From the NCBI GenBank assembly GCA_964017195.1, contig OZ024887.1, positions 65,073,630 through 65,137,629 on the forward strand: DNA of 64,000 nt, given 5' to 3'. Under the pieces are notes generated by a model. The model did not search any database. It saw only the letters and a program-made list of their open reading frames with translations, and had not been told where the DNA came from. Below, one piece after another: positions 33,601 to 44,600 of the stretch. Both the position numbers and the translations under genes were made by a program. This DNA is from Siderastrea radians (taxonomy: Eukaryota > Cnidaria > Anthozoa > Scleractinia > Rhizangiidae). The stretch's first letter is position 1; each line of letters begins with the position of its first letter.

Positions 33601-34389
33601 TTTATTTGCATCAAGCCGCACATAACCGAATCTCTGTTAAACGTGCTTGACTTATTTTATTTAAAATGTCTTTATCATTCCCTTCCACCGGAATGGAAAA
33701 AAGAAATGAGCAGCAATGTGACTCAGGCAGCAAACAAAACGACACCGTTTAATATTTTCGCTCAAGAAGAATTATCCTCGAAAAAGATTTATAATCTTCT
33801 CATCTCAAAAATATCTAAACCACCAACAGCAAAAAAGAAACTTGAAAATCAATATGCCTCAGAAACAAGCAATCTTGATTGGGAAACTATTTACACGCTC
33901 CCTTTCAAATGTGCACTTGATACAAAATCGCGGGAATTCCAGTATAAAATCCTGAATCAAATATTACCATTAAACACATTCCTTTTCAAAATTGGCAAAA
34001 CCGAGTCTCCTCTCTGTGCGTTTTGTCTTTGCAACGAGGAATGTATGTCGCACTTTTTCTTTCAATGTACCGTGATACAAAACTTTTGGAGCTCAATACA
34101 ACAATTGTTTGGGAATCACATAATTACTGAGAGTGACGTAATTCTTGGCATAACTCACCAATCAGAAGATGCTCTTTTAAACAATCATCTCATTCTACTT
34201 TCAAAACAGTATATTTATAATTGCAAGCTAAAGGGTGTGTTACCATCTAGAGCTGTGTTCTTAACCAAAGTGAAAGCAGTTTTTGAAATGGAGCATCGGA
34301 TCGCCAAAGAGAGGAACAAACTCTCTATCCATTATAAGAAATGGAACAAGCTCCTTTCCCAAGAACATCACATCCAATTTCCATTTTAA
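30646..34389 (+). CDS. LINE ORF2 protein: APE-type endonuclease and reverse transcriptase, 1247 aa
   Basis: An exonuclease-endonuclease-phosphatase domain occupies about 1-240 (SLNVRGI, LQETY, GGDFNV at 148-153, D236-H237). The reverse transcriptase follows, with NWRPISLINVDVKI, AIDFEKAFDSVNW (about 603), GVRQGDPLSPYLF and F704-A-D-D. A C-terminal zinc-knuckle-like segment (CAFCLCNEECMSHFFFQC) is of the zf-RVT type. It performs target-primed reverse transcription at a nick it makes itself. All expected catalytic motifs are present and the frame is uninterrupted, so it may be active. Confidence 0.95.
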   Translation: MEGNNLQFKLLSLNVRGIRTFEKRKCIFNWLGKQNADIYFLQETYSTEELENQWRKQWRGDLFFAHGTSHSKGTLILIREGLDFLIKSVQRDEMGTFIILDALIQDSPFLLVNIYSPTKPCEQIQFFDKIACLIEEKMSQSDYQIVLGGDFNVTFEPNLDCSGGKPSVKNSVKSLEDIISKYDLTDIWRVRNPTKKRFTWRQKNPLIQRRLDFWLISDSLQDDTNKADIRTAIKTDHSAITLDIDSISDTSHGPSFWKFNNSLLDDEAYLKLITDRIPSWLTEISYNQDVRVQWDWIKYNIRKETIQYSKVKAKQRRERMIMIENKLKLAEEKVAEIPTIANQNELENLKIEYEKEYEYITRGAITRSRASWYEKGEKNNKYFLNLERNNKRKSTIRKVEFADGNVTTNPKKIMDELYSFYSDLYSETNQSEINQSCPFLDFIPRLSPEMQQFCEGELSVAECYNILSTFQNNKTPGNDGLTIEFYRSFWPVLGEMLVKSLNYSYKHGELSSSQKEAVIVLIEKKDRDRRQIKNWRPISLINVDVKIGTKAIAKRLEKVLPEIIHHNQNAYVKGRTIFDAVRTIDDIISLTASKDISSLLVAIDFEKAFDSVNWNYLKKTLEKFNFGPSFIAWITTFYSDISSSVMNNGFATQPFKLSRGVRQGDPLSPYLFILVLETLAINIRNDIKIGGIKIDNQELKLVIFADDLTVFLKDKESFYQLSNTLHTFGVYSGLKMNKQKTEVMNLGSSRVTAEELSVEHIPKAVKILGIHFTYDYALFQRLNLDSIVKSLKKTLNSWSWRGLTLLGKIQVIKTFAIPKILYRMSLICSNKKFIKDINQILFNFIWKGKDKVKRATLINDINEGGLKMPHIESMIEAQRIMCIQKFLDNSLRSWKCILNHYLNKVGGRLLFYCNFEYSKLPIDLPKYYKECLIAWSLLKNSNPTSLDEIFNQPIWNNRFICIDNKSVFSRKLFSAGLCKVGDLCEFICIKPHITESLLNVLDLFYLKCLYHSLPPEWKKEMSSNVTQAANKTTPFNIFAQEELSSKKIYNLLISKISKPPTAKKKLENQYASETSNLDWETIYTLPFKCALDTKSREFQYKILNQILPLNTFLFKIGKTESPLCAFCLCNEECMSHFFFQCTVIQNFWSSIQQLFGNHIITESDVILGITHQSEDALLNNHLILLSKQYIYNCKLKGVLPSRAVFLTKVKAVFEMEHRIAKERNKLSIHYKKWNKLLSQEHHIQFPF

Positions 34390-34742
34390 TCTTAATAGAC
34401 CTGATTTTTCAACCAACCTACTTTTCTATAGCTATTTATTACTTTAAATTTTTGTTATTTCTATAACAAGATTGTGACATGTAGTGCCAGTAGTAATAAC
34501 AATAGTCTAAGCCTAGAGAATACGATTCCTTGCCCAACTATGAGTGCGTGTGTTGTGTGTGCGTGTAGTCTTACAGTTGGTAGTGTAAGTAATTATGTGT
34601 AGTGTTAGTTTTCTCATAATAAGTAGTGGCGCAAGCAATAGTATTGTATGTAGTATAATTTGTTTTTGTTTTTGTTTTTTGTTTTTTGTAGTAGACTTGC
34701 TTTAGTATTGTATGTAGTGTGTCGGTGTTGTAATAAAGTTTC

Positions 34743-34789
<47 letters not shown>

Positions 34790-34802
34790 TAATGGAATAC
34801 AC

Positions 34803-35638
34803 AAACTCATCATTACCATGCTTTTTCTCCAGGGAATAACAAATGATTGCTTAATATAAAAAAGCACGCCTTTGTCTTTTAACTCAGTCATTCATAAAAT
34901 CTGTCAACCAGTATGGTTAAATCTTGCACAACCGCAGGCTTTGGTTTTCATAGAACCACACATGCATTAAGCTTCTATAAACTCAATATTTGCCTCCTAA
35001 TGTTTGGTAGCTAGTTTAAAAGAGCCCACAAAACAAAAGTAAGGAAAAGGGCACCTCAATTAAACAATGTCACCGTTTCAAAAGAAGGACACATCTCCAG
35101 TCATAAAAGCAGATGACTAGCAGACTAGCCTGAGAAAACAGCCGACATTTCACGAGGTCGCCACTTGAGCTCTCGCAAAACGACATCTGAGTAACGAGCG
35201 CAGAAATTCCATACTGATGACGCGTCACTACCCAGATCTAGGTAGTGCTTGTGATTGGTTGAAACGCAAGAGAATTTCGTTACTCAGATGTCGTTTTGCC
35301 AGGGGTCAAGTGGCGACCTCATGAAACATCGGCTGTTTCCTCAGGCTACTAGAAGACCAGCTTTAATCTAAAAAAATTATTGAAAGTGAGCATCTTTATA
35401 CAGGCATACCCCTGACAAGATTTTACAGTACAAGCTTAAGAGAATTGCCCTTGAGTTTCTTAATAAACATCTGGTAACATGGAACACTCAGTCTAAGCCA
35501 TTCTGGCTATACTCCTGGTCGTAGACAACCTCTTAGTGTTCAAAAGAAAAGTGAACTGTGACTTCTGTGATCATTGCAAATATCCATGAACCATAATCTG
35601 AAATCATCAGTCTTTGAAATATAGTTTCTGTATTGTCG
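34803..35638. other. PUF60 3' flank, with a MITE
   Basis: Includes the PUF60 3' UTR on the - strand (just below 35639) and a 223-bp MITE at 35126-35348. No clear AATAAA for PUF60 was found and no other gene is supported. Confidence 0.5.
35126..35348. mobile_element. TAGCCTGAG MITE, copy 1, 9-bp target duplication
   Basis: Ends TAGCCTGAGAAAACAGCCGA and its near-perfect inverse (CGGCTGTTTCCTCAGGCTA). Flanks are CTAGCAGAC (35117-35125) and CTAGAAGAC (35349-35357), a 9-bp duplication with one change, compatible with a Mutator-like source. A second copy lies at 46619-46911. Confidence 0.9.
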
Positions 35639-38600
35639 TTATCCAGACAACTCTCCAGCACCGAACTTGAGTTCATCATAAGGCTCAGCTTTGATAACTC
35701 GACCTCCAAACCATCTTCCATTGAGGGCACTGGCTGCTTTCTCAGTTTCTAAACAAGTAAAAAGATAATAATTATTACGATCATTACACTATTTTTCAAA
35801 GTGCACCGAGGTTAAGAAAGGAAAAAAACGGGCTGGTCGCAGTTCCTTGCAACAACATGTTGAACCAAATTAAAAGTTCACTAAGTGGCAAAATCCCTTT
35901 GTTTGAAATATAACAGATGCAGGGCAAAATTCCTTTTTTCATTTCAACTGTCCATTGACCAGGTACCATTGATCGTCCAAAACTGAAAATCACTCATCCA
36001 AACAAATTTCACTTATCTAAAAAATTGAAAATGAATAAACTAAAAACAACGTAAAGGGTGTACAGTTCACTCTGTACTATGCCAACAACTCATCCAATTT
36101 TTGTTCCTTTAGTTAGTAACCATGTATATTTTAATACCACAATTTTTCATACACGGGGGGGGGGGGGGGAGGTGGGGAGGGGGTTCACTCACAATTAGTG
36201 AAGTCCAGAAATGCCTGAGAAACTTGGAACTTAGTGAAAAATGAGACTTTTTGGGGGATGGACGGTGCAAATTCTACTTGTCCCATCAGACAAGTGCTTT
36301 AGAAAATCCACTTGCCCGAGATGGGATTATCAGTGAAAATGAAAGACTATAACCATTACACTTCAAAAAAGCAAACTTTTTTTTACAATTAAATTGGCTG
36401 TTTTCAGGGAGCAAGTAACTATTTGAGTGACATTTTGCAGCACAGCAAATGCCAAACAGCCTAAGAAAATATAAAAATGGGTTAAAGAAAAGGCACTTTA
36501 TTTGGCTTCAAACAAATGGTTCAGTTGGATGACCTGTTTTACAATGCTCACAGATAATTTTCAAATGGCTGCACCTTAATTTCACTGGAATAGACAAACC
36601 TATTAATCATTTCACAGCTCAGTCACCTAACTTTTGCACTTCAGGCAACAACTTTAATTCCACAGTAGCTTGATGTTTAGGCAAGCAACTCTCAAAATTT
36701 GCTTATCTTAGTTTAATATCGTTGCATTTTTATGTATAAAAATACTTTTGTTATTTATTACTGGTATGTACCTGATGCTTGAGAAAATTCCACAAATATT
36801 TTGACAATAACTTCAGCATCATCTTCTTCACCTTGCTTCTCGTTATAGATGACGACTCTGTTAACTGCGCCAAACTTGCTGCATTCATCTGTTACCTCGT
36901 GCTCAAGATCCTCATCCAAATCTTCCACCCCGACCATGTTACGCAGTACAAGCACTTTGGACTGTAAGAACAAAAAACCTTTTATTGTTTTCCTGCATTG
37001 AGACCTTCACTTGCAAACTTTTACACTGTACATGAAATATTCCTACAGTACATTTACAGCACTGTGAAAGCTGCTTTCCAAGTGTAGACACTGAAATCTT
37101 GAAAAACAAAAGTTAAGCCTTGACCAGAACCAACTAGGTGCTGCAAAGAAAACCATGAACCTAAAAACCTGTTTACACCTTGATCATTGTGGCCAAGTCC
37201 ATAAGATCACCATAAGTTAAATATTTGAGCCAAGCAAAAGAAGAAAAACTCATCACGTGGCTTTTTTGTTTCGAGTGATAAGCATCGTGTACATTATTTT
37301 ACACTACACTATACCACTAACCTCACTTTTGCGTGAAAGTTTCTGCATGACCATATATCTGGCGTTACTGCCTGATATTGACATGTTCTCTTCATGACTG
37401 ATGCTGCTCTCAGCAACCTTTCGCTGGGTCTCTTCCTCTATCTTGGCTCGCACCTCAGCCTGCTGTGCTGCAATGACCTGTGCTGACTGCTGCTGCTGTT
37501 GTAACTGTTGTTGTTGTAGTTGCTGCTGCTGCTGTAGATGCTGTTGTTGGAGTTGCTGCTGTTGAAGCTGTAACTGCTGTACTGCTGCTGACTGGACTGG
37601 TAAGGCTGTGGTGGTGACCACAGGTGTGGCAGCAATTGGTGTCACCACTGCTGGTGTGCCTACGAAATTGAAAAGAAATGTTTCACAATGGGCTACATCC
37701 AGAGAAACAATGCCTAAAATGTTGACTTCTTATTCTAAAAAAATTGAGGTCTAGAATTTAGTACAGTAAAATGCCACAGTGGGGACAAAATAATCAAATG
37801 CTACACAAACATTTGGATTAACCAGCTGAGTTGATGAGGTCAACTGGCCACCATAAAGAAATTTAAAAGCTGACATTTCAAGTATTGAACCTTGTCAGAC
37901 AGGGAGAAGGCTTGAATGCCCTTGCAAACCCCAGAGCTATGCCAGCAAAACCTTCATGCCCCCAGCAAGTTCAACAAAGCCAGATTTGGTCTGTAGAGAG
38001 GGGCCTGAAAAAACAGCTCCATGAAGGGAGATTTAGCACGGGAATAACTTACAAAAAATCTACAGCAATTTGTTGCGAAAACCTCAAGACTATGTACAAT
38101 GTGGCATGCTAATGTTAAGGTTGGGTGAGATAGTGTAATGCCTGGTATGGGTAGCACTGCTGAAATTGTCTCATGAATTTAATTATTAAGAGGTTTCCAC
38201 ATGGATGCACACTTCTTTTGAATGATTTCTACTGTAATCAAAGCACACCTGCCAACAGTGCTGTAGATGTCATGATTGGCTGTGCAGCAAGGCTCGTAGA
38301 CATCACACCAGCTGCCAGAGTTCCTGCTGCCATAGTTGGTAGAGCAACCAGACCTGCTGTACCCACAAGAGAAGTGATGACTGTGCTGCCAGCAATAGTA
38401 ATGGCTGGAACTGAAAAACACAATACCAAATTAATGAACTGAGAATGAGACACTGAGGGGAGACATCACTGTGGAAGGAACATCCCTGTAGAGACACTGG
38501 AACTGTATCAAAACAACTAAACACCAGGGTTCGACATCTCCGCTCACCCGGTTGTCCGAGGCGAGTAAAAATCAAGCGGGGCTAGTAAGTATTGTGCGCC

Positions 38601-41600
38601 CGGTAGTCCTTGGGCGAGTAGAATCTTGCGGATTTTTTTAATATACCATAAAAACTTACTGAAACACATTGGAACCACATTGTGAAGTTGTTATCATTCT
38701 TGCTGGAAACTGTTCTAAAACAAAACAACTGCAGAACCGTGGTGTATTTCACTCAGTCTTTCACACATCCATCGCAAGTGTTTGACTTCGAAACCACACA
38801 ACCTCCAGCTTTTATTACCAGGTTACTAAGTTAGGCAAGATAGCGGGTGTCTTACAACTGCGTTGTCGTTTACGTTCGTCCCTTTCAAGTAAATTGGGAT
38901 TTAGGGTTTCACAAAAAGCCTCTAAAAGTAACCTTTAAGTTACAGTGGAACCTTGATTTAACGAAGTGCCAAAGGACTGGAGAAATTGGTTCATGATATC
39001 GAGGGTTTGTTATATTGAGGGTCCTTGCCCTACATTACACTATTACTGGGCTGAAAAATATCGTTCGTTATACCGAGGACTTCGTTATATAGAGGTTCGT
39101 TAAATCAAGGTTCCACTGTACAAGGCTTGTTAAAATTCACTAACATTTCCGCCGAAAGCCGAGCTACAAATTATCGACCTGTGTTACCAAACTCTCGTAA
39201 ACATTTGTGTAACATTTGCCACTTGATCGTTAAGATAAATATAATTTTGTTCCTTTGACTTGTTTTACAACAATGAGCTTAAAGCAAATACACAGCTGTC
39301 TCTTAGCTATTTAAGCTATTAAGGTCCTTCACAGTCTTTAGCTCTACTGCCAGGATCTAGGTGATATCGGTGAAGAAAGACATTGGTAAGGAACCTGGGC
39401 GACTGAAATGTGCAGTGGGCAAGTAGATTTTTGAAGCCCACTTGCCCGGTGGCTAGTGAATCAGCTCAACAGATGTCGAACCCTGAATCACTATAATGAC
39501 AAAAACAGTTTGCCCTTACATGTACTTGCCAACCCCTGCTCCTGTGCTTGTATCTTTGCCGACACTGCAGCAGCTGCCATAGCAGCAGCAGGTGGCAATG
39601 TGCCATTACTGCCCTGGGCTGAAGCTGGTGGTGTGATGGCTCGTCCAACTCTCAAGTACTGCCCTCCAAGGTCAAACAGGTTCATGGACGCAATGGCGTC
39701 AGTTGCTGACTGCTGGTTCTCATATTCCAGGAAGCCGTAACCCTTGTGCTTGCCTGGCATGGTATCTGGAGCAAGAGTGCAGCTCTGCACTCGACCAAAT
39801 GCTTCAAATACACTGTAGGAAGGATAAAACAAGAGTACGATCATCAGAATATGGAATTTTAATGTGGAATTTTATTAGCTAACATTTCAGTGCATAAAAT
39901 TATAATGCATACTGTCCAACTATGCCCAAGTAATAAATTGAAGGGCCCGGTGGAAAAAGGGCGTAAGTGACGATTTGAGGTTAAAATCGAAATTGCTCCT
40001 ATTTAGCTGAACATTGGCACACAGGCTGGTTTTCATGTGAGGAACGCCGTTGCGCACTTATTTCTTGACCTGAGATCTAAAATTTGAAGAATTAGCGTAT
40101 TACTTTTGCTTAAAACTGACACAAAGAAAACAACAGGACCGCGGATTCTAGGTTGAATTCCTTTGTTTTAGTTCAGGTAGAGAACAAAAGAAATCTTTCA
40201 CGCATCACTTGAGCGAGTTCAGTTCCAGTGTTCTCACCAGGCCGCGGCCTTGCGGGATTCCCGCCAAAAAAATTGAGATGGCGCACCAAAAGCCAAGAAG
40301 ATGCGCCCGTTAGGGCGCAGGAGCAAGCTTCGAGTCAAACGGACTTTTGAATGTTTATGAGTAGTTTAATGGTCAATCGAACACCCCAGCATTTTGCTTG
40401 TTCAAATGAATAAAAACATTTATCGAAAGATTTAAAGCCTTTAATTTTCTTGCCTTTACCCTCGTTGGTCACACGTACGTCGTGAAGGTTTGCGTAAGCA
40501 TCGTTATCAAATCGTAAACATCTTGTCCGCCATGTTGGATCAGGTAGGTACTTCATGTAACAGACCTTTTGGAGTGCGGACTCAGATTATTCGTACCGCG
40601 TGGTTTTTGTTGACGAACAACAGCTGATTACAGCATGGCACAGCGAAAATTAGATTGCTTCTTTCGTCCTAAAGTACCCAGGCTTGAGGAAAGAGTACAA
40701 GATGATGGAAATTCTGGTGAAGATGACGAAGAGGAAAACGTAGCAAATATAGATCAAGGAGCTGTTCCATCGAAGAAAGAACGTGTGTTCCAGAGTGCAT
40801 GGCAGTCGAAATACACATGGCTAGCCTATGATGCCGATAAGAAAATAATGACATGCAAGATTTGTATTCAGGCAAGGAAGTCAAATGCATTTACCCAGGG
40901 AAATTCAAATTTTCGAACAAGCACTTTGAGTAGACATGCTGCAAGTTCTGATCACCAGGCTGCATTAGTAGGCAAGTCGATGGAAAGCAGTTTTACGAAG
41001 GCCATCGAGTCTTCTGTAAAAGCGAAAGAAAAAGGAGTCGAAGTTGCCCTCAAGAGCATATACTGGCTTGCCAAAGAAGGTATTTCTACACACAAGTACT
41101 CGAGTTTGTTGTCATTTCTAGAAATTTTGGACTGCCCAAATGTTCAAGAACTGCACTGCGGTGCTAATGCCACATATCGTACTGATGTTATTGCTAACGA
41201 GTTGCAAGATTCAATTGCTCAGGTTATAAGAGAAGACATTGACAAAGAAGCAGAGCAGTCAAGCTGCATCAGCATTCTGGCTGATGAAAGCACTGACATA
41301 AGTGTTACTCAAATGCTTGTGGTGTATATGAGACTTATCAGTTTAACTGATTTCAAACCAGTTACTCATTTCCTGACCAATGTTCATGTATTGGATGGCA
41401 AGGCAGCAACTGTAACAGAGGCTATTCTAAAAGCACTGAAAGAAAGGAAAATACCCATCAGCAAGGTTACTGGTTTCGGAAGTGATGGTGCCTCTGCTAT
41501 GTCTAGCAACAAGGAAGGAGTGGCAGGAAAGTTAAAGAGACTAAACCCAAATATAATAAGTGTACATTGCATTGCACACAAACTGCAACTTTGTGTTTCT

Positions 41601-44600
41601 CAAGCTGCAGAGAAAGTCAAGTTCTTAAAAGAGTTTCAAGAAATGCTTACAAGTATGTTTTACCACTTCAAGAAATCTGCCTTGAGAACTGAGAAGTTAA
41701 AGGCTGTACAAGAAGTCTTAAATGAGCCTCAGTTAAAGTATAAAGAAATTCATCAAGTGAGGTGGTTGTCCTTCTACAAGGCATTGGAAACCCTGTACCT
41801 GACTTGGGACTCTCTTGTTACCTACTTTGAACAGGAAGTGGAAAACAAGCAAGACAAAGATGGAAAACTGAAAGGTTACATCAAGAAACTAACCCAATTT
41901 GACTTTGTGGCAACTATCCACATGTTCATGGATGTCCTACCACATGTTATGAAACTGACACTCATTTTTCAGAAGAAGGACCTTGACTGCAGCATTGTAC
42001 CTCCTGCTATCGCAACATGTGTGAATGAACTGACTAGGTATAAGCTGAACCAAACAAGCCCAGCAAAACCTTCCTTTCTTAAAAAATTTGAAGATGAGGT
42101 CAAGTTCAGCAGTGAGAGTCCTCCGACCTGCCAGTTCAAATCTCACAAGCTGTCAGCAGGCTCACAATCAAGGGAAAGATTCCAAAAAATCAAAGAGGAA
42201 TTTCTTGTTAAACTGATAAATAACTTGAACAAACGCTTCCCAAAGGAAACTCAAGACATCATAACTGCTTGTAGTGTTCTGGCAATGAGGCCTTTATCAT
42301 TTGTACCAAGCAGCGATCTCCAGACCTGGGGAAATCAAGAACTGGAGGTCTTGCTAACCCATTTTGATAGGAATCCTGCTGATGGTGAGGGAAGGTTTCT
42401 TGATTCTGAAGCAGCAAGGCGTGAATGGTCACTTGTCAAGCACCTAATTCTTCAAGAGAAATATCCCCGTGACAACATGGGAACTCTTTGGAGCATCATT
42501 TACAAGTTTCACAAGGATTCATTTCCTAATCTTCTTAAACTTGCTGCTGTGGCATTGACTTTGCCCATTCATACTGCAGACTGTGAAAGGGGTTTTAGCC
42601 TTCAAAACAACCTGAAAAACTGTCAGAGAAATAGGCTCCTATCAGAGAGGTTGGACACACTCATGGTAATTTCAGCAGAAGGGCCACCTTTGCAAGAGTT
42701 TCAATTTGAACGTGCTTTGATGAAATGGAAGGCTGAGAAATCACGAAAGATTTTTTCCACGTCCGTCAAGGACCGCGAGTAACTTTGTCCCTCTAATACT
42801 CTTACAGGGCCCCTATTTTTCAGCAGAGGGGGCCCTGCGACTCCTCAAGGCAAAATCCTGGTGAGAACACTGCAGTTCAACAACACTTTTCACGCACAAG
42901 TAATACGCTAATTCTTCAAATTTTAGATCTCAGGTCAAGAAATAAGTGCGCAACAGCGTTCCTCACATGAAAACCAGCCTGTGTGCCAATGTTCAGCTAA
43001 ATAGGAGCAATTTCGATTTTAACCTCAAATCGTCACTTACGCCCTTTTTCCACCGGGCCCTTCAATTATTAATACTTAAAGTGCACCTAACCCCAAAACA
43101 TTTTTTCTGCCAATATTAAACTTTGCACCTATTTCAAAAACATTAAGCCATTATTTGCAGTTTTTGACTTTTTATGGTCTTCAAAACTTACGCAAAACTA
43201 AGCATCATTTGTTGCATAGCCGAGTCAGAAGGGGCATGGGTCTATTCCCCATGTGACGTCACAAACTGCTTTGCATGCATGTTTACAAAGAGTTAAGTTT
43301 GTGATGTCACATGGGGAATAGACCCATGCCCTCACTAGCCTGGTCCAGTAACAGATGATGGCTAGATTTCATAACTTTTACAGCCTATGAAAAATGAAGA
43401 CTGAGGGGGACTTTGTAAAAAAAGGTGCAATGTGTTTCGAACAGGTGCAAAGATTTATTTTAAAGAAAAAAATATTTTGGGGTTATGTGCACTTTAAGCA
43501 TGATATGTACACTGTCCAATCACTTCTCAAATCAGAGATGCTCACTACCAATCAGATATCACAATTTTGTTACAGCTTTGGTTGTACTAGTATAATCACC
43601 TTTTGATGTCATCCTCAGCCAGGTCAGGGTGAACTGATGCTACATAAATCCTGGCATACTTTTTAGCTTCTTGTTCAAACTGTTCAATTAATGGCGCTGC
43701 TTGTGGAACATTGCTTGGACGGCCCACCTAAAACCGCAAACGTTATCATTAATATGCATTGACCACTGTAGAAATGGTATTGGGCTGGAAAAGAATAAAT
43801 TATTGTTAACATCAACTGATTGAGTAAAGTTGGAGTTGAAGACAATAACATTGTAGAAGTTAAAGTGAATAATGTAGTTTACACCAAATTTTGTGGAGTT
43901 AGATTCTAGCTAGTAAATAATATCAATGCAAACCTTAATATTTCTCCCGCCAAGAAGAACACCATTCATTTGCTCCAAAGCAAGTTGAGCTGCTTCGGGT
44001 AAGTCGTACTCTACAAAGGCAAAGCCCTGCAACATGAAAAGAGAGAAAGACCTGTTAATCCATTATTGTCCGCGCCGGCCTGATTTTGATTTTGCGCGTG
44101 TTCGCTTTTGGCCCCAGCCTCCCCTAGAAAGCCTTTTTTGGTCCCCTTTTGTCCTAGTTGTCTTTGGGAATGTTCAACCAATCAGAATCCACCTACTGTG
44201 CATATATTTGATAGCTTGAGGGGGGTCCTAGAAGGGAAGACTTCTTGTCACTCTCCAAGATGATCACATTTCACTCAAAATGGCTGCCGTGCTCTTCATG
44301 CGTGAATTTTCAAGATGGCAATATCTCACTCTCGAAAGGAAGGATTACCTTTTGAAACTTAAAAATTGAAAGAAGAAGTTCTAAGGAACACTCAACAAGC
44401 TAAGCGATGGAATTTAGAGCTTTTAGAGCGAAGAAAACATCTTTCGAGGACGAACAGCCGTTTTGTCAAAGCGAAGGACAATCTTCCATCGCAAGAGATT
44501 TTTCAAACTGCGGACTTTCTGGGAAATGCTCAAGCACTTCTACGAGTCTACGGTAGAGTAAATTACACATTTGATTGTAAATTTTTACTGAAATAACTTC

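Larger units (their letters stand above)
29182..34786 (+). mobile_element. Full-length L1-like LINE with 16-bp target duplication
   Basis: The element runs from a short 5' leader through two intact ORFs to a 3' UTR and a poly(A) tail of about 40 bases (34746-34786). ACTTAATGGAATACAC occurs just before the element (29166-29181) and just after the tail (34787-34802): a perfect target-site duplication. Intact ORFs and an unmutated duplication point to recent insertion. It lies between GLRX3 and PUF60. Confidence 0.95.
39936..43067. mobile_element. Foldback MITE, AGGGC-GGTGGA family, copy 2, split by a hAT element
   Basis: The left arm (AATTGAAGGGCCCGGTGG, then GGCGTAAGTGACGATTTGAG) is inverted at 42957-43067. 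It is homologous to the copy at 3413-3867 in GLRX3. The hAT at 40226-42872 was inserted at GAGTTCAGTTC, as comparison with copy 1 shows. Confidence 0.9.

Noticed and set aside
44366..44596. 76-codon frame in a PUF60 intron
   Set aside because: No family resemblance or splice support; antisense to PUF60 within repeat-rich sequence.
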